A DNA stretch of 64,000 nt from Treponema vincentii F0403 (GTDB taxonomy: Bacteria; Spirochaetota; Spirochaetia; Treponematales; Treponemataceae), in contig NZ_KE332512.1 in NCBI RefSeq assembly GCF_000412995.1, positions 634,909-698,908 of the forward strand. Direction: 5' to 3'. The notes under the pieces were generated by a model, which saw nothing but the letters and a program-made list of their open reading frames with translations, was not told the origin of the DNA and searched no databases. The position numbers and the translations under genes were made by a program. Shown here in pieces: positions 16,788-24,264 of this stretch (the stretch's first letter is position 1; each line of letters opens with the position of its first letter).

Positions 16788-17535
16788 GGTCAAGCACCTC
16801 CTGAGCGAGTTTTTCATAGCTGCGGGCGCCGATACAGGAGGCATCGTACTTACAGATGGGCAGCCCATGGGAGGGAGCTTCGGAAAGGCGGACGTTACGC
16901 GGAATAATCGTGCTGCATACGCGGTCTTTAAAATAGGCGGTAACCTGCTGCACAACTTCCTGCGCCAGCTTTGTCCGGGAATCGTACATCGTAAAAAAGA
17001 TACCGCCGATTTTAAGATGGGGGTTAATCTTTTCCTGCACTTTTTTAACGGTTTGCAGAAGAAGCGAGAGCCCTTCAAGGGCAAAATATTCGCACTGCAG
17101 CGGAATAAACACCTCATCCGCAGCGGCAAGTCCGTTCAGCGTTAAAATTCCCAACGACGGAGGGCAGTCAATTAAAATATATTCATATTCGTCTTTCAGA
17201 AGGGCAAGGTTGTCGCGGAGAAAAAATTCACGGGCTTGCTGATCGACCAATTCGATGGTAGCGCCCGATAGATTAATATCGGCGGGGATCGCATACAGGT
17301 CTTTAACCGCCGTCGGTTGGACGGTTTTTTGGATAGGAATTTTTCCAGCAATCGCATCATAAATACTCGGCTGCTTTTTTGCAATTCCCACGCCGGACGA
17401 CATATTTCCCTGCGGATCAAAATCGACAAGCAGCGTTTTCTTTCCTGCCTGTGCAAAATATGCGCCGATATTAACGGCAGACGTGGTCTTTCCTACCCCG
17501 CCTTTTTGATTAACAAAAACGATGCTTTTCCCCAT
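16780..17535 (-). CDS. parA: Chromosome partitioning ATPase ParA/Soj
   Basis: 251 residues. The deviant Walker A motif is KSIVFVNQKGGVGKTTSAVN, Walker A' is TLLVDFDPQGNMSSG, and Walker B is YEYILIDCPPSLGILTL. It is a small soluble Soj-type ParA without an N-terminal DNA-binding domain, as in chromosomal par loci. It is first in the parA-parB operon, and its stop lies 8 bp inside parB. The upstream region towards lon is filled by a family R repeat, so its promoter must lie between about 17536 and 17590. Confidence 0.97.
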   Translation of the reverse strand: MGKSIVFVNQKGGVGKTTSAVNIGAYFAQAGKKTLLVDFDPQGNMSSGVGIAKKQPSIYDAIAGKIPIQKTVQPTAVKDLYAIPADINLSGATIELVDQQAREFFLRDNLALLKDEYEYILIDCPPSLGILTLNGLAAADEVFIPLQCEYFALEGLSLLLQTVKKVQEKINPHLKIGGIFFTMYDSRTKLAQEVVQQVTAYFKDRVCSTIIPRNVRLSEAPSHGLPICKYDASCIGARSYEKLAQEVLDRA

Positions 17536-17591
17536 ACGGGTGAGTATACCGCATTTTCTAAAGAGATAAAAGGGGCATCTTCAGGGTAAAA

Positions 17592-17856
17592 CGCATCAGG
17601 CCGTTTTTTTTACAGCCCCGCGGAAAAATTGAGACTATTCGACCGGAACTGCCAAGGATGGCAGTAGTTCCATACAGCAGCGATGTTTTGTGCACACACA
17701 AAACTCGCCTTCAACTGTTGTACACGGATGTACAACAGTTGAAGATGGTTCAAATGGTCTCACAGTCTCAATTTTTCCGCGATTTTTATCTATTTTGCCT
17801 GATGCGTTTTCCCCTTTGCTGGAAAAATGTGCGAAATTTTAAGCAAAATTTCGCAC
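17592..17856. repeat. Family R composite structured repeat, copy 2
   Basis: The outer pair CGCATCAGGC (17592-17601) / GCCTGATGCG (17797-17806) encloses an 18-bp perfect stem (17619-17636 with 17764-17781). Its sequence differs from copy 1, yet it pairs fully. The insert carries a 15-bp hairpin (TTCAACTGTTGTACA, 17710-17724, with 17729-17743) and a GTTTTGTG/CACAAAAC dyad. The tail stem-loop GTGCGAAATTTT/AAAATTTCGCAC is at 17829-17856. It separates divergent parA and lon, so it is not simply a terminator here. Confidence 0.8.
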
Positions 17857-17898
17857 AGAAGGAAGGCGCCCGCTGAAAATATTTTATAATGCGGTTGC

Positions 17899-17943
17899 CA
17901 TGGAGACTCTCTAAAAACTCAGGTATAGTTTTTAGAAGATGCC
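17899..17943. repeat. Family F2 stem-loop repeat
   Basis: CTCTAAAAACT pairs with AGTTTTTAGAAG about ten bases later, just before the lon promoter region. Same family as 2508-2612. Confidence 0.6.
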
Positions 17944-17968
17944 CAATTTATTGACTTTTCGCTGAATA

Positions 17969-20404
17969 ATGACGATATTTGAAGCTATGAATTCAGATAC
18001 TTCAAAGACTTTAGATACGCCGAACGAGGCGGATACATCAACTCCGAAAGGAGAAAAAGCGGTTATTCCGATTGAAGAACTTTTACCTAAAAAAATCAAT
18101 CTTATTCCGCTGAATGGCCGGCCTATTTATCCGGGAATTTTTACCCCGTTGTTGCTCAACGATGCCGACGATATCCGTTCCGTCGAAGAAGCGTACGGCA
18201 GCACCGGTTTTATCGGCCTCTCGCTTTTAAAAAACGAGACGGAAGAGCCGGGTGCATCCGATGTGTATCAAATCGGAGCAGCTGCCCGGATTATCAAAAA
18301 AATCAATCTGCCTGACGGCGGTATCAATATTCTTATTTCAACCTTAAAGCGGTTTAAAATCCGCAAGATCGTCAACGAGAAGAAACCGATTGTCGTAGCG
18401 GTTCAATACCTTGAGGATGAGGAAGAAGATACGGTTGAAGTTAAGGCGCTGCTCCGCGGACTTATCGGAGAGATGAAAGAGCTTTCCGAAAACAATCCGC
18501 TTTTTACGGAAGAGATGCGGCTCAACATCGTCAACATCGATCATCCGGGTAAAATTGCAGACTTTACCGCCAGCATTTTAAATATTCCGAAAGAGGATCA
18601 GCAGAAGATATTGGAGACCGTTAACGTCCGCGAGCGGATGGAAAAAGTCTTTGTGCATATCAAAAAAGAAAAGGAACTGCTGGATGTCCAACGGAAGATT
18701 CAGGCGGATCTGAATACGCGAATTGAAAAAAATCAGCGCGAATACTTCCTGCATGAAGAACTCAAAAGCATCAAAAAAGAGCTGGGCTTGAGTTTCGAGC
18801 CTAAGGATGCCGACGAGGAGAAATTCCGCAAGCTGATCGATTCGTTTCATTTTGAAGGTGAAGTAAAAGAGACGATAGAAGCGGAGTTTGAAAAATTCAA
18901 GTTCCTTGAACCCAATTCGCCCGAATACATTGTCGGCCGGAATTACCTTGAAACGGCGCTGACTCTCCCGTGGAATCCCCCCGAACCGGAAGCGTATAAT
19001 ATAGATGAAGCAAAAAAGGTTTTGGACGCGGATCACTACGGGTTGGAGGATGTAAAAAAGCGGATTATCGAATACCTTGCGGTACGGAAACTGAAAAACG
19101 ATACGAAGGGGTCGATTATTTTGCTGGTAGGACCGCCCGGCGTCGGGAAAACGAGCGTCGGCAAATCGATCGCCCGCGCGATGAATAAACCGTTTTTCCG
19201 GTTTTCGGTAGGCGGTATGCGGGATGAGGCTGAAATTAAAGGACACCGCAGAACGTATATCGGTGCAATGCCCGGCAAAATTCTGCAAGGGCTAAAAATC
19301 GTTAAAACGAAGGCGCCGGTCTTTATGATCGACGAGATCGATAAAATGGGGCAAAGCTATCAGGGCGACCCCTCCAGCGCCTTGCTGGAGGTGCTTGACC
19401 CGGAACAGAACGTGTCGTTCCGCGACCACTACCTCGATCTGCCGTTCGACCTGTCTCATATCGTGTTTGTGCTGACGGCGAACACGCTCGACAGCATTCC
19501 GCGGCCGCTGCTCGACCGTGCAGAAGTTATCCAACTTGCCGGATACATCGATGCGGGAAAGGTTGAAATTGCAAAGAACTACCTGTTGCCGAAAAGCCTT
19601 GAGAAAAACGGCTTAAAGAAAACGCAGGTAAAATATTCCAAGCAGATATTGCTGCATATTGCGAACGGGTACGCACGGGAGGCGGGGGTACGCAACTTTG
19701 AAAAGAACCTCGATAAGCTCCACCGGAAAATTGCCGTCGAGCTGGTTACCGGCGAGCGCAGCGAAAAAGACGTGTTTGCACCCGACACCGCCGAAATCGA
19801 AAAGATGCTCGGCAAGCCCATCTTCCGCGACGACGATATCAAATATGCGAAAGTTCCCGGTACGGCGATCGGGCTTGCATGGACGAGCATGGGCGGCGAT
19901 ACCCTGTTGATAGAAGCACTGTCGAATAAGGGCAAGGGGCAATTCCGTCTGACCGGTCAGATGGGTAATGTGATGAAGGAATCAGCCTCGATTGCATGGA
20001 CATGGGTGCGGCACTTTGCCGACGCTCACGGCATCACAAGCGTCAAATGGTTTGAGACTCACGTTATCCACCTGCATATCCCGGAAGGCGCAACCCCAAA
20101 AGACGGCCCCTCCGCCGGTATCACGATGACGGTTGCGCTGCTTTCGCTGCTGTCCGGTAAGGTGATTAAGCCTAAGCTTGCGATGACGGGAGAGCTTTCG
20201 CTGACCGGTCAGGGGCTCCCGATCGGCGGCTTAAAAGAAAAAACCATCGCCGCCCGCCGCAACGGCATCAAGGAGATTATCATTCCCGCCGCGAATATCC
20301 GCGACCTCGAAAAAATACCCGAGCACGTAAAAAAAGGCATTCAGTTCCATCCCGTTACGACGATGGAAGAGGTGATACAACGCTCATTTGCCCACCCCTT
20401 TTGA
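17969..20404 (+). CDS. lon: ATP-dependent protease Lon
   Basis: 811 residues. Cytoplasmic AAA+ serine protease degrading misfolded and regulatory proteins. Order: N-terminal substrate domain (LIPLNGRPIYPGIFTPLLL), a coiled-coil region (about 240-300), the P-loop GPPGVGKTSVGKSIARAM near residue 387, Walker B FMIDEIDK, sensor-1 region TANTLDSIPRPLLDR, and the protease domain with catalytic Ser near 711 (PKDGPSAGITM) and Lys near 755 (GGLKEKTIAARR). TTGACT at 17951 may be its -35, in which case ATG 17987 could be the true start. The final codons and stop lie inside the F3 repeat that follows. Confidence 0.96.
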   Translation: MTIFEAMNSDTSKTLDTPNEADTSTPKGEKAVIPIEELLPKKINLIPLNGRPIYPGIFTPLLLNDADDIRSVEEAYGSTGFIGLSLLKNETEEPGASDVYQIGAAARIIKKINLPDGGINILISTLKRFKIRKIVNEKKPIVVAVQYLEDEEEDTVEVKALLRGLIGEMKELSENNPLFTEEMRLNIVNIDHPGKIADFTASILNIPKEDQQKILETVNVRERMEKVFVHIKKEKELLDVQRKIQADLNTRIEKNQREYFLHEELKSIKKELGLSFEPKDADEEKFRKLIDSFHFEGEVKETIEAEFEKFKFLEPNSPEYIVGRNYLETALTLPWNPPEPEAYNIDEAKKVLDADHYGLEDVKKRIIEYLAVRKLKNDTKGSIILLVGPPGVGKTSVGKSIARAMNKPFFRFSVGGMRDEAEIKGHRRTYIGAMPGKILQGLKIVKTKAPVFMIDEIDKMGQSYQGDPSSALLEVLDPEQNVSFRDHYLDLPFDLSHIVFVLTANTLDSIPRPLLDRAEVIQLAGYIDAGKVEIAKNYLLPKSLEKNGLKKTQVKYSKQILLHIANGYAREAGVRNFEKNLDKLHRKIAVELVTGERSEKDVFAPDTAEIEKMLGKPIFRDDDIKYAKVPGTAIGLAWTSMGGDTLLIEALSNKGKGQFRLTGQMGNVMKESASIAWTWVRHFADAHGITSVKWFETHVIHLHIPEGATPKDGPSAGITMTVALLSLLSGKVIKPKLAMTGELSLTGQGLPIGGLKEKTIAARRNGIKEIIIPAANIRDLEKIPEHVKKGIQFHPVTTMEEVIQRSFAHPF

Positions 20405-20520
20405 AATATACAGCACATCTACGGCGTTGCTACGCAAATTCCAATCCTCAACGTATCATAGATACGCCTGCGGTTGGGATTTGCTAAGCGCCTTGTATCT
20501 GTACTGTCTATTTCAAAAGG
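20397..20520. repeat. Family F3 palindromic repeat, copy 1
   Basis: CCTTTTGAAATA (20397-20408) and TATTTCAAAAGG (20509-20520) are perfect terminal inverts. Inside, GCAAATTCCAATCC pairs with GGTTGGGATTTGC around a loop with the conserved core CTCAACGTA ... TACGCCTGCG. The same layout with different stem bases is at 39328-39452 and 55637-55761. The left terminus supplies the last two codons and stop of lon. Confidence 0.8.
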
Positions 20521-20891
20521 CTTACGGAAAGGCTATATACCCCGCTACAGACAATCCTCAACGTATCAGAACCGGCACGGATGTACAGCAGTTAAAGATT
20601 GATTCAAATGGTCTCACTGCCTCAATTATTTTGCGATTTTTATATACTCTGCCTGATGCGTTTGCCGCTATTGGTGATAATGTGTACCGCACTGGACAAT
20701 ATACAATTTATTATCTTCCATATTAAAGATAATAAAGAATTCTAATGGTAAATATACATTTGATAGTATAGCCGATATTTTAGCAGCAAGAGATGCAAAA
20801 CAATTAGAGAAATTAACACAGAAAAGAAACACATAAGGACACTTATCCATAAATCTCGCAAACGGGATGATGGTTTTCAAACTCTTGGAAA
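20521..20891. repeat. Truncated repeats and unidentified spacer between lon and recR
   Basis: 20527-20575 carries a hairpin fragment (CTACAGACAATCC, CAACGTATCAGAA) that recurs inverted at about 39270-39315. 20573-20670 is the right half of a family R repeat (TTCAAATGGTCTCAC ... GCCTGATGCG), joined directly to it. 20671-20891 is AT-rich. It holds one plus-strand frame ending at 20836 (FDSIADILAARDAKQLEK) that may be a gene tail but has no start or ribosome site. No gene can be supported. Confidence 0.5.
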
Positions 20892-21482
20892 TTAAATCTT
20901 AATCCTGCCTTTAAAGCTGCGCATCAGCGTCAGTTTATCGGTGTATTCCAAATCGCCGCCGACCGGTAGCCCGGACGCGAGGCGGGTAACTTCGACGGGA
21001 AAATCACGCAGTACTTTTTGGATATAGAGAGCTGTGGTATCCCCTTCAATAGTCGGATTGGTTGCAAGAATTACTTCTTTTACCGCCGTGCCGCTGCCGA
21101 TGCGCTTGACGAGGCTTGCGATACGGAGCTGTTCCGGCCCGATGCCTTCGAGCGGTGCGATAACGCCGCCAAGCACGTGAAAAAGCCCGCGGTACTCCCC
21201 CATGCTCATTAACGTATAGACATCTTGCGGCTGCTCAACTACGCAGATACAGGAGCCGTCCCGTCCGGGGTCGCTGCAGATAGTGCACACGTCCTGATCG
21301 GTAAAAGCCCCGCATATCGGGCACGGCTTGATACTATCGTGCAAATTATACAAACTATCCGCCAACCGATGCGCATAGAGCGGCTCTTGTTTAAGAATAT
21401 GATATGCGAGCCGGGCGGCGCTTTTTTTTCCGATACCCGGCAGCCGGCATAAATTATCGATAAGATCTTCGAGCGCATTCAT
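20892..21482 (-). CDS. recR: Recombination mediator RecR
   Basis: 196 residues, the usual length. An N-terminal helix-hairpin-helix (DNLCRLPGIGKKSAARLAYH) is followed by the C4 zinc finger CPICGAFTDQDVCTIC and a Toprim domain (SCICVVEQPQDVYTLM). The C-terminal Walker-like segment includes VTRLASGLPVGGDLEYTD. With RecO and RecF it loads RecA on gapped DNA. It is last in dnaX-ybaB-recR, and its ATG shares a base with the ybaB stop. Confidence 0.96.
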   Translation of the reverse strand: MNALEDLIDNLCRLPGIGKKSAARLAYHILKQEPLYAHRLADSLYNLHDSIKPCPICGAFTDQDVCTICSDPGRDGSCICVVEQPQDVYTLMSMGEYRGLFHVLGGVIAPLEGIGPEQLRIASLVKRIGSGTAVKEVILATNPTIEGDTTALYIQKVLRDFPVEVTRLASGLPVGGDLEYTDKLTLMRSFKGRIKI

Positions 21483-21793
21483 TACGACGGCATTCCTCCC
21501 GCAAGCGCGGCGAGCGGCCCCACCTTTTCTTTCAGCGTTTCCTTAATTTTCTCCACCGCATCGGTGTGGGCGGAGCGGATAAGGTCTTGCAGCATCTGTA
21601 TATCGCGGTTATCGACAGCGATGGGATCCAATTCGATTTTTATCATATCGAAGGTTCCGCTCAGCGTTACCTTAACCAAGCCGCCGCCTGAAACGCCCTG
21701 TACGCGAAGCGCCGCTATTTCTTCTTGCATTTTACCGAAATGAGCCTGTAAGTCTTTTGCATTTTTCATTAATTCAAACGGATTTATGTTCAT
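21482..21793 (-). CDS. ybaB: Nucleoid-associated protein YbaB/EbfC
   Basis: 103 residues. It begins NPFELMKNAKDLQAHFGKMQ and has the family segment VSGGGLVKVTLSGTFDMIKI followed by a helical C-terminus. YbaB/EbfC dimers bind DNA non-sequence-specifically or at short palindromes; the Borrelia homologue EbfC is well studied. Its ATG overlaps the stop of the long dnaX frame (ATGA) and its stop overlaps the recR start, so the three are translationally coupled. Confidence 0.93.
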   Translation of the reverse strand: MNINPFELMKNAKDLQAHFGKMQEEIAALRVQGVSGGGLVKVTLSGTFDMIKIELDPIAVDNRDIQMLQDLIRSAHTDAVEKIKETLKEKVGPLAALAGGMPS

Positions 21794-23612
21794 TCTTCTT
21801 CCTCCGGTTCTTCTTCAACCGCTTTTTTTTGTATGTCGACAATACTGCCCTTGATATTACGCAGCACCATCTCCACTCGTGCGGGTATCGGTGCTTTTTG
21901 TACCTTCTCTTCTTGGGCAAGCGTTATTTGTATTTTCAACTCCTTGCCGTAGAGTGCCGATGTCTTTACAGTCAGGATGTTTTTTTCCCGCTGCAGCTGC
22001 TGCACTTCAAAAGGCGTATGCACGGACATATACAGCACACCGTCCCGTTCGTTCCAGTTCAGCGTCTTACCGAGCGCCGTCGCAAGCATCGTGTGTTCTA
22101 TCTGCAGCTGCTGCATAAGAGCCTCTTTGAGCTCATCGATGTTTTGTATGCGGGGCGGCGGCGGGGTTCGGTTCTCCGCCGGAGACTGATTTTCAGCTAT
22201 AGGACGTCGTATCTGCTGCACCTCCGGCTGCCGTACTGCTGAAGGCTGATGTCCTGCTGCCGAAGGCTGAATCTGCCGTACCGCCGAATGCTGTACATCC
22301 TGTTGTTGAGGCGTACCGGCTATTCCGGCTGATGCGGTGTTTCCGTAAGTACCGGCAGCCTTCAGCGAAGAGAAGCCGCCGGTCTTAAAAAAGGGGAGTC
22401 AGCCCCGCCTTTTTGCGGCATACCGCTGCCGGGCAGAGCTCTGTTTGCCGTTTGAGCTGCCGGCGGTACGCCCGCAAGCAGCGCTTGAGCCGCATCAAAG
22501 GCTTCTTTCAGTTCCTTGGGCGAAACATAGTCGGAAAGCCATGCGAGGCGGGAAACCGTCAATTCCAGCTCATAGCGCGGATTAAGCGAAAAGCGGAGAT
22601 CTCTGAAAAGCTGCAAAAAAAGATACAGTGCACGCTCAAGCTGCTGCGAATCCCAACCGGTGAGTATTTCCTGAGGAAACCGCTCGACACGCTGCCCGAT
22701 CAAAGCTTCTTTTGTAATGCCCTGCCGTATCAGCAACAGACTGCGGATATAGTTGGTACAGTCTACGGTGAATTGTTCGGTAGAAACGCCGTTTTGCAGA
22801 ATAGTGTCAAGGGTAAGCAGCGCAGCGGCGGCATCTTTTTTAACGCAGGCAGTCAGCAGCGCGCCGATCGAATCGGTACCGGTTAAACCGAGTGTATGCT
22901 GTATTTTTTCAAAGGTAATATGCCCGTCAGAAAAGGCCGCGACCTGATCGAACAGCGTGTAACAGTCGCGTACGCTTCCGGTAGCTTCCCGCGCAATCCA
23001 ATACAGCGCTTCGTCGTCAGCCTCGATATGCAGCTCCGCCGCAGCCTCCGCTAAGGCCTGTTTAAGAACTTCGACATCGACCAATTTAAAGTTGAAGTGC
23101 TGGCAGCGGCTTTTGATGGTTGCCGGCACCTTATGCAATTCGGTTGTCGCAAAAATAAAGATAACGTAAGGAGGCGGCTCTTCAATCGTTTTAAGCAAGG
23201 CATTAAAAGCGCTTGTAGAAAGCATGTGCACTTCGTCGATAATGTAAATCTTATACCGGCTGGTATTGGGCGGAAAGAGAATTTCGTCCTTGATTTGCCG
23301 CACATCGTTGACGCTCGTATTCGATGCGCCGTCTATTTCGATAACATCGATACTAGAACCGGCCGTAATTTCGCGGCAAGAGGTACAAACCCCGCAGGGA
23401 GTAGCGACGGTTCCCGTTTCACAGTTGAGCGCTTTTGCTAAGATACGAGCCGAACTGGTTTTACCGCATCCGCGCGGCCCCGAAAAAAGATACGCATGGG
23501 CTATTTTTCCCGCTTCAATGGATTTTTGCAGCGTTGCCGCAACAAAATCCTGCCCTAATAAATCTTCAAACCGCTGAGGCCTGCGCCGTGTCGCAGTTAC
23601 TTGGTACTCCAT
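21790..23612 (-). CDS. dnaX: DNA polymerase III subunits tau/gamma, full length via -1 frameshift
   Basis: The zero frame from ATG 23612 encodes AAA+ domains I-III: P-loop FSGPRGCGKTSSARILAKAL, four-Cys zinc site CGVCTSC, Walker B YIIDEVHMLSTSAFNALLK, and sensor ATTELHKVPATIKSRCQHF. It stops at TGA 22364-22362 after 416 residues. The -1 frame stays open from 22392 to a TGA at 21790-21792 and encodes a tau-like tail (GVLYMSVHTPFEVQQLQREK). The two frames meet at T TTT TTA (22392-22386), giving a product of about 607 residues. The long-frame stop overlaps the ybaB start, so ribosomes probably reach it. A sequencing indel in the T6 run is the main alternative. Confidence 0.8.
22351..22393 (-). 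promoter_or_regulatory. Programmed -1 frameshift signal in dnaX
   Basis: On the coding strand the heptamer T TTT TTA (22392-22386) sits in zero frame as CCT TTT TTA. Two bases later a stem forms: ACCGGC pairs with GCCGGT, extended by GGC-TTC pairing with GAA-GGCT around one bulge, loop TCTTCGCT (22383-22351). A GGGG/CCCC hairpin lies just upstream. The zero-frame TGA is inside the stem-loop. This has the parts of a bacterial frameshift cassette. Confidence 0.6.
22362..23612 (-). CDS. dnaX: Short gamma-like product of dnaX (zero frame)
   Basis: Without frameshifting, translation ends 22 bases after the slippery heptamer and gives a 416-residue protein. It has the clamp-loader ATPase and collar domains but lacks the part of tau that binds polymerase and helicase. 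In E. coli the short gamma form comes from frameshifting; here it would be the default product. Whether it is made depends on the heptamer being real and used. Confidence 0.6.
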   Translation of the reverse strand: MEYQVTATRRRPQRFEDLLGQDFVAATLQKSIEAGKIAHAYLFSGPRGCGKTSSARILAKALNCETGTVATPCGVCTSCREITAGSSIDVIEIDGASNTSVNDVRQIKDEILFPPNTSRYKIYIIDEVHMLSTSAFNALLKTIEEPPPYVIFIFATTELHKVPATIKSRCQHFNFKLVDVEVLKQALAEAAAELHIEADDEALYWIAREATGSVRDCYTLFDQVAAFSDGHITFEKIQHTLGLTGTDSIGALLTACVKKDAAAALLTLDTILQNGVSTEQFTVDCTNYIRSLLLIRQGITKEALIGQRVERFPQEILTGWDSQQLERALYLFLQLFRDLRFSLNPRYELELTVSRLAWLSDYVSPKELKEAFDAAQALLAGVPPAAQTANRALPGSGMPQKGGADSPFLRPAASLR

Positions 23613-23640
23613 CCGAATATCATATCATAAATTGAACTTT

Positions 23641-23788
23641 GGATAAAGGGTATACCTTTTGAAATCAAACATTAGTGTTTCTTCTTAAACACGACTCTTT
23701 CTATTCGTACGGGGTTTAATACCCTCAGTTCCTCTACCGCCATAGAGTCGTTTTAGACATATTGGCGACTTACATAACCTGTTAGCTG
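23641..23788. other. Structured spacer between XRE regulator and dnaX
   Basis: ACGACTCT (about 23691-23698) and AGAGTCGT (about 23745-23752) form an inverted pair around a GGGGTTTAATACCC dyad. This may terminate the upstream XRE transcript or form part of the dnaX leader. A CCTTTTGAAAT fragment at 23657 resembles the end of the F3 repeats. No gene is seen. Confidence 0.35.
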
Positions 23789-24112
23789 CTACTCCGCTAA
23801 AAATTCCTCTATCGTATCTACCAGATCGTTGAAATTATTACGAAGGCGATTCATCAATATTCGAGTACGCTTACTGTTATAGGACGGCATAGCACCTGAT
23901 GGCAAAAATAATTCATACGGTTCGACTTCAAGCGCCGCGGCAATAGAAGCAATCGTCTCAAATTTTCCGATTTTCTTTTGATTTTCAATTTCGCTTATAT
24001 ATGAGCTTGTAATACCGACTCGTTCAGCCAACCGCTCCTGCGTCAGTTTTTTAGATAAGCGTAACCGCTTTATGTTTTCCGAATACAATTTTATCAATTC
24101 AAGTTCAGTCAT
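23789..24112 (-). CDS. XRE-family HTH regulator of the restriction locus
   Basis: 107 residues. Residues 8-65 are a Cro/C1-type helix-turn-helix (IKRLRLSKKLTQERLAERVG, ITSSYISEIENQKK, IASIAAALEVEPYELF). The C-terminal 40 residues (SKRTRILMNRLRNNFNDLVD) could be a dimerisation helix. It is divergent from mod, with a 12-bp perfect inverted repeat in the 150-bp gap, the arrangement of controller (C) proteins of restriction-modification systems. It could also be an unrelated small regulator. Confidence 0.8.
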   Translation of the reverse strand: MTELELIKLYSENIKRLRLSKKLTQERLAERVGITSSYISEIENQKKIGKFETIASIAAALEVEPYELFLPSGAMPSYNSKRTRILMNRLRNNFNDLVDTIEEFLAE

Positions 24113-24130
24113 AATGGTATTATAAAATTA

Positions 24131-24221
24131 CGATTTGATGGAAAGAATATACAAATCGCTATAATATTACATCAATGTGCCGATAATATTAGCGATTAGT
24201 TACTTTAATGCTAATATTATC
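24131..24221. promoter_or_regulatory. Operator dyads between XRE regulator and mod
   Basis: GATAATATTAGC (24182-24193) and GCTAATATTATC (24210-24221) form a perfect 12-bp inverted repeat with a 16-base spacer. A second perfect pair CGATTTG (24131-24137) / CAAATCG (24152-24158) lies closer to the regulator. Both fit binding by a dimeric C-protein-like regulator to control the divergent promoters. Confidence 0.55.
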
Positions 24222-24264
24222 ATCTTTTTGCTAAAAATTATCACAAATAGTGAGCGGAGCCGTT

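Noticed and set aside
15696..17535. Search for a parS site near parAB
   Set aside because: No match to the 16-bp TGTTTCACGTGAAACA palindrome was seen by eye here. An ACGTG hit near 15480 is not palindromic.
18578..19288. 236-codon open frame on the minus strand
   Set aside because: Antisense to the middle of lon, which has a complete set of protease and ATPase motifs. Composition mirrors lon codons.
20671..20836. Possible gene tail reading FDSIADILAARDAKQLEK
   Set aside because: No start codon with a ribosome site, and the upstream part is repeat DNA. Kept only as a note in the spacer entry because a single frame of 34 codons is weak evidence.
23672..23743. 24-codon minus-strand frame upstream of dnaX (AVEELRVLNPVRIERVVFKK)
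   Set aside because: Too short, no ribosome site, and it coincides with an inverted repeat. Could be a leader peptide but nothing supports it.
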